A model generated the notes under the pieces. It was not told the DNA's origin. It made no database searches and saw only the letters and a program-made list of their open reading frames with translations. Of a stretch of DNA of 52,113 bases, positions 17,744 through 26,617 are shown piece by piece (positions within the stretch are counted from its first letter, which is position 1; each line of letters opens with the position of its first letter). The stretch comes from SZUA-87 sp041687805 (GTDB lineage: Bacteria > Actinomycetota > Acidimicrobiia > Acidimicrobiales > Aldehydirespiratoraceae): positions 1 through 52,113 of the forward strand of contig JBDNJK010000094.1 of assembly GCA_041687805.1 (NCBI GenBank), given 5' to 3'. The position numbers and the translations under genes are program-made.

Positions 17744-18505
17744 TTGCCGGCGAATCTTGACGACCATCAACTTGCCGCCGAGTTGGCTCGCGAGGCCGGG
17801 AAATTACTCGTCACACTCCGAGCCCAGCTCCACAATGACGACGCACCGCAGTCGGTGATCAAGGATGAGGGAGACCGCCAAGCCCACGAGTTCCTGATGG
17901 AACGACTGGCAGATTCCCGACCCGGCGACGCGGTGTTGTCCGAAGAAGGTGTCGATGATGCTGGCCGACTCGATTCCGAGCGCACTTGGATCGTCGATCC
18001 TCTCGATGGCACTCGCGAATACTCCGAAGTCCCCCGCACCGACTGGGCGGTTCACGTCGCGTTGGTCGTCGATAATCGACCGGTAGCCGGGGCCGTGGCG
18101 CTACCAGCTCTCGGGCTCGTGCTGAGCACCGCCGACGTACCCAAGCTCAGTGCCGATGCCGCCAACCCCCCTCGCATCATCGTCTCGCGCACTCGGCCTC
18201 CCGCCGCAGCAACCCATGTCGCAGAGATTCTCGGGGCCGATTTGGTGAAGATGGGCTCCGCTGGAGCGAAAACGATGGCGGTGGTCCGCGGTGAATGTGA
18301 GATCTACGCGCACAGCGGTGGTCAATATGAATGGGATTCGTGCGCGCCGGTGGCCGTCGCAGTTGCCGCCGGATGCCACGCCAGCCGTATCGACGGGTCC
18401 GAACTGCTCTACAACCAGGCCGATCCCTACCTTCCCGACCTGCTGGTGTGCCGTCCGGAGTTGGCAGAAGCAACCTTGCGGGCCCTGGACTCTTTCGAGG
18501 CCTGA
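17744..18505 (+). CDS. cysQ: 3'(2'),5'-bisphosphate nucleotidase, inositol-monophosphatase family
   Basis: The 253-residue protein shows the lithium-sensitive phosphatase metal sites: SEEG, WIVDPLDGTREY and the C-terminal WDSCAPVAVAVAAG. CysQ removes the 3' phosphate from PAP/PAPS, balancing sulfate activation, which fits its place divergent from cysDNC. The frame is open from TTG 17693, but TTG 17744 is preferred: GGAGG at 17732-17736 stands seven bases upstream and the new N-terminus fits the family. Its 3' end is 19 bp before the ABC1 kinase gene. Confidence 0.88.
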   Translation: MPANLDDHQLAAELAREAGKLLVTLRAQLHNDDAPQSVIKDEGDRQAHEFLMERLADSRPGDAVLSEEGVDDAGRLDSERTWIVDPLDGTREYSEVPRTDWAVHVALVVDNRPVAGAVALPALGLVLSTADVPKLSADAANPPRIIVSRTRPPAAATHVAEILGADLVKMGSAGAKTMAVVRGECEIYAHSGGQYEWDSCAPVAVAVAAGCHASRIDGSELLYNQADPYLPDLLVCRPELAEATLRALDSFEA

Positions 18506-18524
18506 CGCCCGGCAGACTGTGCGG

Positions 18525-20132
18525 GTGACATCTCGCAAGCCTTCATCACAAAGCGACGCTGATCCGATCGATTCGGACTGGGGATCGTTCAGTGACGACG
18601 GTCCGTGGAATGTTGTTGTCGACGAGATCACGTGGCGACCAGGGGTTGCCGCACTTCGAGATGACGCCGAACGACGGCTTCCATCGATGATCAATCCCTC
18701 GCGCCGGCTCCCCGGACGACGTGTCTTCACCGTTGCTCGACATCTCGGCCGAGCCGTAGTGCCGTGGGCGCTCACCGCCCGACGTCGTGGCGGACCCGAT
18801 TCGCGTGCCGATCTTTCGATACGGCTACGTCGGGCGGCCGAGAAGCTCGGACCCACCTACATCAAGCTCGGTCAGATCATCTCGAGCGGCGAAGGAATCT
18901 TCCCGGCCGAACTCGTGGCCGAGTTTGCGAAGTGCCGCGATCAGGTGCCCGCCGAACGATTCGCCACCGTACGGGCCGTGGTGGAAGCCGACCTGGGCGC
19001 ACCGATCGAGGAGACGTTCTCCAGTTTCGCGAGAGTCCCGATCGCCGCGGCGTCCATAGCCCAAGTCCACAAGGCAACCCTTCTCGATGGCACGCGAGTT
19101 GTCGTCAAGGTCCAGCGTCCAACCGTTGATCAGCTCGTTCACCAAGACCTCCGATCAATGGCGTGGCTGGCCCCAATCTTTGTGGGGCGTATCCCCATTG
19201 CGGCGCTGGCCAACCCTCCGGCTCTCGTGGAGGTGTTCGCCCACACGATCAGCGAGGAGCTTGATTTCCGCATCGAGGCCGACAACATGCTCGACGTGGC
19301 GAAGGTGTTTGCCGAGCTCGATCAAGACCAGTTCGTCATACCTCGACCGCACCCCACGCTGGTTACCCGTCGCGTGTTGGTGATGGAGTGCCTCGACGGA
19401 TTCAAGTTCGATGACCTCGCCGCTTACGAGCTACACGGGCTCGACACTCATGCAATCGTGCGCGCCGCGATGATCGGGTTCATGGAGGGCGCGCTCATCC
19501 ACGGAATTTTTCATGGCGATCTTCACGGAGGCAACCTGTTTGCTCGTCCCGACGGACGTATTGCACTGCTCGACTTCGGTATCACCGGACGCATGAGCGA
19601 GAAACGGAGGTTGGCATTTGTCAAGCTTCTGATCGGCGGGATGATGAACGATCCTCTCGGACAACTCACTGCCATTCGGGATCTCGGGGCGCTGCCCAGC
19701 GACACGGATATCGAAGCCGTAGCCCGTGATCTCGGAATGTTCGACGATGTAGTCGACCCAACCACTCTGTCTCCTGAGGAGTTGGTGGGCGAACTACAAC
19801 GGGTGGTGAAGGCACTGCTCGGATACGGCGCCCGTATGCCCAAGGAGCTCATGTTGTTCGTCAAAAACATGGTATTTCTCGATGGTGTGATCGCGAAACT
19901 TGCGCCCGATCTCGACCTACTGGCCGAGATTGCTCACGTTGCCGGCTATTTCGCTACACACCACGGGGCCCAGCTTGCCGTGCAGGTGGGTATGGAGCCC
20001 GACGAATACGAATTCGACGAGAGCGGCGTTCGGGCTGCGTTCGGCGTCGATGAAGCGGTCGAGACAATGACCTATCGCCAGCTTCAGGAGCGCCGGGAAC
20101 TGATCAGGAAGAGGCTTCGCACCGGTTCGTGA
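18525..20132 (+). CDS. ABC1/UbiB-family atypical kinase
   Basis: The 535-residue protein has the UbiB hallmarks: the KxGQ motif in LGPTYIKLGQIISS, the Ala-rich loop AAASIAQVHKATL, the lysine in VVVKVQRP, EELDFRIEADNM, the catalytic-like HGDLHGGNLF and LLDFGITG. A hydrophobic stretch near the C-terminus (VGMEPDEYEF region and before) is modest. Members support isoprenoid quinone or lipid pathways as ATPases or kinases; no quinone gene is adjacent, so the partner is unknown. GTG 18525 is chosen because it directly follows the cysQ stop (19 bp); the upstream open frame overlaps cysQ. Confidence 0.88.
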   Translation: MTSRKPSSQSDADPIDSDWGSFSDDGPWNVVVDEITWRPGVAALRDDAERRLPSMINPSRRLPGRRVFTVARHLGRAVVPWALTARRRGGPDSRADLSIRLRRAAEKLGPTYIKLGQIISSGEGIFPAELVAEFAKCRDQVPAERFATVRAVVEADLGAPIEETFSSFARVPIAAASIAQVHKATLLDGTRVVVKVQRPTVDQLVHQDLRSMAWLAPIFVGRIPIAALANPPALVEVFAHTISEELDFRIEADNMLDVAKVFAELDQDQFVIPRPHPTLVTRRVLVMECLDGFKFDDLAAYELHGLDTHAIVRAAMIGFMEGALIHGIFHGDLHGGNLFARPDGRIALLDFGITGRMSEKRRLAFVKLLIGGMMNDPLGQLTAIRDLGALPSDTDIEAVARDLGMFDDVVDPTTLSPEELVGELQRVVKALLGYGARMPKELMLFVKNMVFLDGVIAKLAPDLDLLAEIAHVAGYFATHHGAQLAVQVGMEPDEYEFDESGVRAAFGVDEAVETMTYRQLQERRELIRKRLRTGS

Positions 20133-20153
20133 TTCGCCGCCTATCGTCACTGG

Positions 20154-20819
20154 ATGCGCCTTGTCATCACCCGATGCACCGTCGATTACGAAGGTCGTTT
20201 GAGAGCCCATCTTCCAGAAGCCAAGCGCCTGGTGATGGTGAAGGCCGATGGTTGCGTGGCGATCCACGCCGATGGCGGCGCCTACAAACCCCTCAACTGG
20301 ATGAACTCACCAAATCGCCTGGTCATCGACGATGAAGCTGGCATTTGGACTGTGCGAAGCCCCAAAGGCGACCTGCTCACCATCACGCTCCATGAGGTCT
20401 TCTCCGACACCGATCACGAGCTGGGTACCGACCCCGGGCTTCAAAAGGACGGCGTCGAGGCTCATATTCAGAAACTGCTGGCAGACGACCCCACATCCAT
20501 TGCCGATGGGCTTCGGCTCGTACGCCGCGAGTTCCCCACCGACATCGGCCCCGTCGATCTGATGTGTCGAGACGAAGACGGCGTCGCGGTGGCCATCGAA
20601 GTGAAACGTCGTGGCGAGATCGACGGTGTCGAACAGCTCACGCGCTACCTCGAGTTTCTCAACCGCGACCCGATGTTCCGACCGGTTCGAGGCATGTTTG
20701 TTGCTCAAGAAATCAAACCGCAGGCGAAGGTTCTTGCCGCCGCTCGCGACATCGACTGTGTGGAGGTCGACTACGACGAACTGCGGGGAATCGAATCCCC
20801 CAACCTGAAACTCTTCTGA
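20154..20819 (+). CDS. nucS: Mismatch-specific endonuclease NucS/EndoMS
   Basis: The 221-residue protein matches NucS: N-terminal DNA-binding domain (RLVITRCTVDYEGRLRAHLP, DGCVAIHADGGAYKPLNWM) and a C-terminal RecB-like nuclease domain with acidic and lysine residues in AIEVKRRGEIDGVEQLTRY. NucS cuts both strands at mismatches and replaces MutS/MutL in most Actinomycetota. The C-terminus (ELRGIESPNLKLF) resembles a beta-clamp-interacting tail. ATG 20154 is 21 bp after the ABC1 kinase stop. Confidence 0.95.
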   Translation: MRLVITRCTVDYEGRLRAHLPEAKRLVMVKADGCVAIHADGGAYKPLNWMNSPNRLVIDDEAGIWTVRSPKGDLLTITLHEVFSDTDHELGTDPGLQKDGVEAHIQKLLADDPTSIADGLRLVRREFPTDIGPVDLMCRDEDGVAVAIEVKRRGEIDGVEQLTRYLEFLNRDPMFRPVRGMFVAQEIKPQAKVLAAARDIDCVEVDYDELRGIESPNLKLF

Positions 20820-20832
20820 GCGAGCCCGTTCC

Positions 20833-22608
20833 ATGCGCCGTCGAAAGTCGAAATCGAAGCTGATCCGGCGTGTGTTCACGGTGCTTCTGTCCGCCATCGC
20901 TACTGCGTGTCTTGCCGTGGTGATCGGTTGGTTGGTCGACGACGTCGCGTTCGCCCCAGATCTGCCGCGAGGCGTGCGGGTCGGCGACACCGACATAGGG
21001 GCAACCAGCTTCACAACCGCCACTCGGCGTCTTGGAGAATCATCGCTGGGCGGCACAAACATTGAGCTCACCTGGGCCGGTCATTCACTTGAGTCCACGG
21101 CGGCCGAACTCGGGGTGAGTATCGACACCGAAGCCACGGTTGAGCTGGCAGACGATCGAGGCAGTGGTCTAGCCAGGCCAATTTCGTGGTTCGAGAGTCT
21201 CTTCAACGAGCGTACGATCCAACCGATTCTGAGCATCGACAAATCGACGTTGCGCGACCTGTTCACCACAGGAGAGGGATCGGCATTCGGAGTCGAGTTC
21301 GGACTTCCAGTGGTGGAGCTCCGCGCTGGAAAGTTCGTGGCGACATCATCGGCCACGATCCCCCAGGCCAACGAGATGCGTCTGCAGAGCTTGGTGATCC
21401 AAACCGTCCTTGCCGCGGATAGCGGGCCTCGATCGATCGAGGTTCCGACACTGGGCGACTTATTGGTCGACAACGCGGATTCGGAACTCGCCGACGCTGC
21501 CAACAAGCTCACCGATGGCGGAATCGACGTGTCTTTGATCGGTGCCGCCAACAGCTACCACATCCCCCAGCAGACACTTCGCTCCTGGATCGTGTTCACC
21601 GGCACCCGTCAACAGCCTGAAATCGTCATCGACAGCGACGCGGTGATGGGCGTGCTCACTTCGCTGTTCACCGGGTTCGGTGAGACCAGTGAGCAACCAA
21701 CGTTCGTTGTCGACAATATCGCTGGGCCCAGAATCGTAGGAGGCGCTCCGGGCAGCATCTGCTGTGAGGTCGACACTCCCGAGAAGATCCTGGCGGCGGT
21801 CAGGGCAGGCGACGACACGGTCAAGTTGCGACTGCAAGAAGACCCCGACGCCCGTGGCACAGCCTGGGCGGAGTCACTCGGAATCACGGAATTGGTCGGA
21901 GAGTTCACGACCAACTTCACGCCCGGGCAAACAAGGGTGACCAATATCGAACGCATCACCCAACTCACCCAAGGTGCGTTGATAGAGCCCGGCGACACAT
22001 TTTCGATAAACGAATTCGTGGGCAGACGGACACGGGCGAATGGGTTTGTTTCGGCCGGCGTTATATCCAACGGAGTGTACGACAGCTCTGTGGGAGGTGG
22101 GATATCCCAATTCGCTACCACGTTGTTCAACGCAGCATTTTTCGCAGGACTCGATTTCGGCGAATACCAGAGTCACTCGATCTACATCTCCAGATATCCG
22201 TATGGCCGCGAGGCAACCATGTCGTACCCCCACCCCGATCTGCAGATCGTCAACAACACCCCGTACGGCATCCTCCTGTGGCCCACTACGACAGACGGAT
22301 CGATAACAATGTCGCTCTACTCGACGAAGTGGGTATCGGGCGAACAGACCGGACAGACAGAACGCAAAGAGGGCGTATCGTGCACGCGCGTCACAACGCA
22401 GCGCACGCGTACGTGGCAAGACGATGGCCACACCGAAATCGACGCCGTTACCGCGCGATACCGACCAGTGGGAACCGCCTGCGATGGCTCCTCGAGCGTG
22501 CCGACGACTACGACCACAACCACAACGACCACCATGCCAACTACGACCACCACCACGACCATGCCAACTACGACCACCACCACAACCACGGCTGGGGCCG
22601 GGTCGTGA
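20833..22608 (+). CDS. VanW-family exported protein with Thr-rich C-terminus
   Basis: The 591-residue protein has a basic N-terminus and one membrane helix (about 12-35), then two YoaR-type putative peptidoglycan-binding repeats and a VanW domain at about 345-500 (FTPGQTRVTNIERI, GDTFSINEFVGRRT, GGGISQFATTLFNAAFFAGL, YPYGREATMSYP). The last 35 residues are nearly all threonine with two MPT interruptions, a flexible wall-spanning linker. It probably acts at the cell wall; no glycopeptide-resistance genes are nearby, so the VanW name should not be read as resistance. It starts 13 bp after nucS. Confidence 0.87.
   Translation: MRRRKSKSKLIRRVFTVLLSAIATACLAVVIGWLVDDVAFAPDLPRGVRVGDTDIGATSFTTATRRLGESSLGGTNIELTWAGHSLESTAAELGVSIDTEATVELADDRGSGLARPISWFESLFNERTIQPILSIDKSTLRDLFTTGEGSAFGVEFGLPVVELRAGKFVATSSATIPQANEMRLQSLVIQTVLAADSGPRSIEVPTLGDLLVDNADSELADAANKLTDGGIDVSLIGAANSYHIPQQTLRSWIVFTGTRQQPEIVIDSDAVMGVLTSLFTGFGETSEQPTFVVDNIAGPRIVGGAPGSICCEVDTPEKILAAVRAGDDTVKLRLQEDPDARGTAWAESLGITELVGEFTTNFTPGQTRVTNIERITQLTQGALIEPGDTFSINEFVGRRTRANGFVSAGVISNGVYDSSVGGGISQFATTLFNAAFFAGLDFGEYQSHSIYISRYPYGREATMSYPHPDLQIVNNTPYGILLWPTTTDGSITMSLYSTKWVSGEQTGQTERKEGVSCTRVTTQRTRTWQDDGHTEIDAVTARYRPVGTACDGSSSVPTTTTTTTTTTMPTTTTTTTMPTTTTTTTTAGAGS
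22534..22587 (+). repeat. 27-bp tandem repeat in the Thr-rich tail
   Basis: Two 27-base units (22534-22560, 22561-22587) differ at one base and encode Met-Pro followed by seven Thr. They lie within a longer acc/acg/act-rich tract that begins near 22500 and is prone to slippage. Confidence 0.85.
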
Positions 22609-22655
22609 CCACGTCCGCCTCGCAGAAGCATCAATCCAGGTGCGACGATGACTCG

Positions 22656-24032
22656 ATGAGCAACTCTTCGAACGATGAGCGGATGTCGGGCCTCGACACC
22701 CTCGTCTGGAACATCGAGCGAGACCCGCGCCTGCGTTCCACCGTCACCGCAATATTCACTTTCGAAAATCCGATCGCGCCGTCCGATATGAGATATCGGC
22801 TGGATCGCGTGTCGCGGGTTGTTCCCCGAATGCATCAGCGGGTCGTCAACGACCCCTTGGGCATTGCCCCACCCCGGTGGGAGGTTGATCCCGACTTCAA
22901 CCTCGGCTTTCACTTCCGTGTGACGACTCTTGGCGGGCAAGGCACCCCCCGCCAGCTTCACGACCTCGCAGCAGCGATCAGTGCACAAACCCTCGACAAG
23001 TCGAAGCCACTTTGGGAATTCACCCTTGTACGTGGCCTCAACGACGGCGGTTGTGCGCTCATAATCAAGACCCACCACGCAGTCACCGACGGCATGGGCG
23101 CCATGGAATTGATGCTCCAGTTGTTCGACCTCGAATCGTTTCCGGGACCGACGCTCAGCGAGATGCCGCCGAAGCCCGCCCCTCCTGCACCCAGCGCCGG
23201 CTCGATCGAGAGTGAACTGCAATACGAAGCCCGGCAGTTTCTCGGCGCCGTATCGCGCACGATCGACACCGCCGTCGAGGCAGCAAGCGACCCCATCGAC
23301 GCGGCACGCCGACTCGGCGCCGCACTCAACTCGGCGCGTCGCGTGCTCAGCCCGGTCCCGGCTCCTGAGAGCAGCGTCATTGACGGGCGATCACTCGACC
23401 TGAATTTCGGCTCGTTCTCGGTCTCGCTCGACTCGATGAGGCAAGCCGGAAATCGGGTCGACGGCACGATCAACGACGCATTCATCGCGGCCATCGCGCT
23501 CGCTCTATCCGATTACCACCGTCGCTTCGACGCTGAGCTCGACCTGCTCCGGGTCTCGGTGCCAGTAAGTCGTCGTGTCGAAGGTGACTCTGTCGGAAAT
23601 CATTTCACGCCCGGAAAGATTCGCCTCGACACCGCCACCGACGACCCCGATGAGCTCATGCGACGCGCCCACCAAGAAGTCGACCAGCTCCGCAACGAGC
23701 CGGCCAACGCGCTCATCGATCCGGTGGCAAGGCTGTTGCGATTCTTACCGGCCATCGTCTCCACCACGATCGCCTCGGCGCTCTTCGTCGGCATCGACGT
23801 TGCGGCATCAAACGTCGCCGGAAGCCCGGTGCCACTCTTTCTCTGCGGTCAGCGACTATCCGAGCTCATCCCGTTGGGACCACTCGTGGGATGTGCAGCC
23901 AATGTCACCATGGTGTCCTACAACGACGCGGTGACAGTCGGGGTCAATTGCGACCCAGCCGCCATAAACGACACCGAAGCATTCATCGAAAACCTGAAAG
24001 CTGCATTCGACAAGGTCATATCCGGACCGTGA
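22656..24032 (+). CDS. WS/DGAT-family O-acyltransferase
   Basis: The 458-residue protein has the acyltransferase active-site motif HHAVTDG (HHxxxDG) near residue 140, preceded by KPLWEFTLVRGL, plus the C-terminal NVAGSPVPLFLCGQRL and FVSYN-like MVSYNDAVTVGVNCD segments of wax ester synthase/diacylglycerol acyltransferases. It probably transfers fatty acyl groups to a glycerol or alcohol acceptor to make storage lipid. ATG 22656 is chosen because MSGLDTLVWNIE follows within ten residues; the frame extends through the VanW gene without homology. It overlaps the next gene by four bases (GTGA). Confidence 0.88.
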   Translation: MSNSSNDERMSGLDTLVWNIERDPRLRSTVTAIFTFENPIAPSDMRYRLDRVSRVVPRMHQRVVNDPLGIAPPRWEVDPDFNLGFHFRVTTLGGQGTPRQLHDLAAAISAQTLDKSKPLWEFTLVRGLNDGGCALIIKTHHAVTDGMGAMELMLQLFDLESFPGPTLSEMPPKPAPPAPSAGSIESELQYEARQFLGAVSRTIDTAVEAASDPIDAARRLGAALNSARRVLSPVPAPESSVIDGRSLDLNFGSFSVSLDSMRQAGNRVDGTINDAFIAAIALALSDYHRRFDAELDLLRVSVPVSRRVEGDSVGNHFTPGKIRLDTATDDPDELMRRAHQEVDQLRNEPANALIDPVARLLRFLPAIVSTTIASALFVGIDVAASNVAGSPVPLFLCGQRLSELIPLGPLVGCAANVTMVSYNDAVTVGVNCDPAAINDTEAFIENLKAAFDKVISGP

Positions 24033-25225
24033 CCGCCGATTTGGATATCGCCATAATCGGCGCCGGACCTGCCGGTTCCGCCGCGGCGACCATCTTGGCG
24101 CGCGCTGGTCGCAACGTCACCATTTTCGACAAGGCCAGCTTTCCGCGTGACAAATGCTGCGGCGATGGGCTGACCGCTCTGGCTCTCCGAGAACTCGAGT
24201 CACTCGGGCTTCGGCCATCGACAGTCGAATCGTGGAAACCGATCGACCGTTTCGCCATTCGTTCACCATCTGGCACAGTGCGTTCATATCCACTTCCGGC
24301 TGGCCGAGGTCATCACGCCGTAGTGGCACGTCGGCTCGAACTCGATGCCGCATTGGTCGACATCGCAAGATCAGCAGGCGCAGACGTCCACGAGTCTGAT
24401 CCTCTCGAGTCGGCCGAAGCCATCAGTGGCGGGGTGCGACTCAACATGGGATCGAGTGGTGAAGTCGTCGCAAATCATGTCATCGGTGCCGACGGAATGT
24501 GGTCGCCGTTGCGAAAGGCGCTCGGGGTCTCCATCAGCGGCTACCGCGGTGAGTGGCATGCCTTCCGTCAGTATTTCCACAACATCGGGCCTCAAGCTCA
24601 ATCGGAATTGATCATCTGGTTCGAGCCCGACATTCTCCCCGGATACGCGTGGTCGTTCCCCCTCGCCGACAACACCGCGAATGTCGGTTTCGGCATCAGG
24701 CGCGGCGACAACGTGTCAGTCCAGGCGATGAAGGGCACATGGGCCGACCTGCTCCAACGCCCCCACATTCGAGAATTTCTTGGCGCCGACGCGACCGGCG
24801 AAGCAACACACAAGGCATGGCCAATTCCCTGCCGCGCCGGTCGGTCCCCGCTCGTCGGCCCACACACGATGTTCGTCGGTGACGCTGCCGCCGTTGCCGA
24901 TCCAATGACCGGCGAAGGCATAGGCCAAGCCCTTCTCACAGGCCGCATCGCAGCAGAATCGATCCTCGCCGGCGTTGACCCCACCACCACCTATGCCTCA
25001 CGGGCACGAGCCGAATTGGTGGCCGATGATCGCATGGCCCGCGCCCTGATCCCGATGCTGTCACATCGCCGAGTCGCCGACTCGGTTATTCGCATCACCG
25101 CAACCAACAAATGGACCCGCCGCAATTTCGCACGGTGGATGTTCGAGGACTATCCGCGGGCGATGATCGCAACGCCCAGGCGCTGGCATCGCGGCATGTT
25201 CACTGGACCCTCCGCTTTCTCTTGA
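24029..25225 (+). CDS. Geranylgeranyl-reductase-family flavoprotein
   Basis: The 398-residue FAD-dependent oxidoreductase starts with the dinucleotide fold IIGAGPAGSAAATILARAG, followed by FDKASFPRDKCCGDGL (typical of the geranylgeranyl reductase family), VIGADGMWSPLRKAL and GDAAAVADPMTGEGIGQAL near residue 290. Members reduce isoprenoid double bonds or hydroxylate lipids or quinones. The GTG start overlaps the WS/DGAT stop as GTGA, so the two are translationally coupled and likely act on lipids together (inference). Confidence 0.88.
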   Translation: MTADLDIAIIGAGPAGSAAATILARAGRNVTIFDKASFPRDKCCGDGLTALALRELESLGLRPSTVESWKPIDRFAIRSPSGTVRSYPLPAGRGHHAVVARRLELDAALVDIARSAGADVHESDPLESAEAISGGVRLNMGSSGEVVANHVIGADGMWSPLRKALGVSISGYRGEWHAFRQYFHNIGPQAQSELIIWFEPDILPGYAWSFPLADNTANVGFGIRRGDNVSVQAMKGTWADLLQRPHIREFLGADATGEATHKAWPIPCRAGRSPLVGPHTMFVGDAAAVADPMTGEGIGQALLTGRIAAESILAGVDPTTTYASRARAELVADDRMARALIPMLSHRRVADSVIRITATNKWTRRNFARWMFEDYPRAMIATPRRWHRGMFTGPSAFS

Positions 25226-25273
25226 GAGTGGCCGCTGAGTCGCCTCTCCGTTGAGGGCCTACGCTCTGGCCCC

Positions 25274-25801
25274 GTGAGCAGCAGCGATGGATTCCTCACT
25301 CGCGTCGATCGGGTCGACGCGAAGTTCGATGAGTGGTGGGACTTTCTGCGCGGCAATTCGCTTGTCGATCGGATCTTCTACACGGCGTCAGAGGCTGCCG
25401 ACTTCTCACTTCTCTGGCACACACTGGGCGTTGTCGAGGCAATCATCGAGGATGATCCGATGGTGGCCATCAAGGTAAGCGCCGCACTCGGCATCGAGTC
25501 TGCGCTTATCAACGGGCCGGTCAAGTCGTTGTTCCGACGCAATCGTCCAGTGCAGGAAACCGAACGGCCACTCCACCTACGGCAGCCCAAGACGAGCAGT
25601 TTCCCGAGCGGCCACGCATCAGCGGCGATGGTGGCGGCGGCGCTGCTTTCCCGCCATGGCAACACGGCAGCTTGGTATGGGCTGGCCGGGATCGTCGCAA
25701 CGAGTCGAATTCACGTTCGTATTCATCATGCATCCGACGTTGTCGGAGGGTTGGCGGCCGGTGCGGTGCTGGCGTCGGTGGCCCGCCGTTTGAGACTCTG
25801 A
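25274..25801 (+). CDS. PAP2-family phosphatase
   Basis: The 175-residue protein contains the three phosphatidic acid phosphatase motifs: KSLFRRNRP, PSGH (in SSFPSGHASAA) and SRIHVRIHHASDVVGG. Hydrophobic segments around these fit a small membrane phosphatase that removes phosphate from lipid phosphates such as phosphatidate or undecaprenyl diphosphate. GTG 25274 is used because no earlier in-frame start lies closer to the family N-terminus. It follows the WS/DGAT-reductase pair by 48 bp on the same strand, in keeping with a lipid gene cluster. Confidence 0.88.
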   Translation: MSSSDGFLTRVDRVDAKFDEWWDFLRGNSLVDRIFYTASEAADFSLLWHTLGVVEAIIEDDPMVAIKVSAALGIESALINGPVKSLFRRNRPVQETERPLHLRQPKTSSFPSGHASAAMVAAALLSRHGNTAAWYGLAGIVATSRIHVRIHHASDVVGGLAAGAVLASVARRLRL

Positions 25802-25825
25802 AGAACCCACCCGCGGCGCCCACTG

Positions 25826-26617
25826 ATGTCACCCTACGATCAGCGGATGCGTTCCAAAATTGAGTTGATGCTCGGCGGTGGCGAGGATCCAACGTGTGTG
25901 CCATTGCAACTGGCCCACGTTCATCGGGACACCGAAGTGGGTGACGAGCTGACCATCGAGATGCGGGTGGCTAAGCCCGGTGATCATCCTCGATTCGACC
26001 GAATGCCCAATCTCGAGGATCTGGTGATCGGAGCGGGCTTTGGTGTCAATCGTTCAACTGTTGAATCAGCCGACGTGGGGAGTCAGAGCGTTGTGATCGA
26101 GGTGACTCGGCTGCGGACACTTCCCGACTACCTGTCCGACAGGATGGACATCGTCGTATGCGGGCTCAACCCGAGCCTTCACTCTGCTGATTTGAAGGTG
26201 GGGTTCGGCCGTGGCGGTAATCGCTTCTGGCCCGCCGCACTGGCGGCCGGTTTGGCCACCATCGATCGCGACCCGATCGACGCTCTCGTCAACCACGGAA
26301 TCGGAATGACCGACTTGGTCAAGCGGGCCACTCCAAAAGCTGCATCTCTGACCGTTGACGAATACGCGGCCGGGGTGCGGCGCCTGGAAAACATATGTGA
26401 GTGGCTGAGTCCGAAGGTGGTGTGCATGGTCGGTTTGGCCGGTTGGAGAGCGGCCGTGGATCGCAAAGCCGTAGCGGGGCTACATCCTCGCCGACTCGGC
26501 CCTTCGCAGGTCTACGTGATGCCATCAACAAGCGGTCTCAACGCTCACAGCTCGCTCTCAGATCTCACCGCCCACTTGCAGCGGGCAATCGCACTAGCAG
26601 GAGGTCACATCAACTGA
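25826..26617 (+). CDS. mug: Mug-type uracil/thymine mismatch DNA glycosylase with unusual N-terminal extension
   Basis: Residues of about 108-255 form a mismatch-specific uracil-DNA glycosylase domain: MDIVVCGLNPSLHSA (motif A, normally GINPG), FGRGGNRFWPA, GIGMTDLVKRAT and MPSTSGLNA (motif B, normally NPSG). The asparagine of motif A is kept. The first 105 residues (MLGGGEDPTCVPLQLAHVH, MRVAKPGDHPRFDRMPNLEDLV) have no counterpart in E. coli Mug and were not recognised. ATG 25826 is taken, and ATG 25847 is possible. The 3' end overlaps the convergent oxidoreductase gene by 8 bp. Confidence 0.88.
   Translation: MSPYDQRMRSKIELMLGGGEDPTCVPLQLAHVHRDTEVGDELTIEMRVAKPGDHPRFDRMPNLEDLVIGAGFGVNRSTVESADVGSQSVVIEVTRLRTLPDYLSDRMDIVVCGLNPSLHSADLKVGFGRGGNRFWPAALAAGLATIDRDPIDALVNHGIGMTDLVKRATPKAASLTVDEYAAGVRRLENICEWLSPKVVCMVGLAGWRAAVDRKAVAGLHPRRLGPSQVYVMPSTSGLNAHSSLSDLTAHLQRAIALAGGHIN

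Noticed and set aside
20833..22608. Vancomycin-resistance determinant
   Set aside because: VanW-domain proteins are widespread wall proteins; no vanHAX or regulator genes are present.
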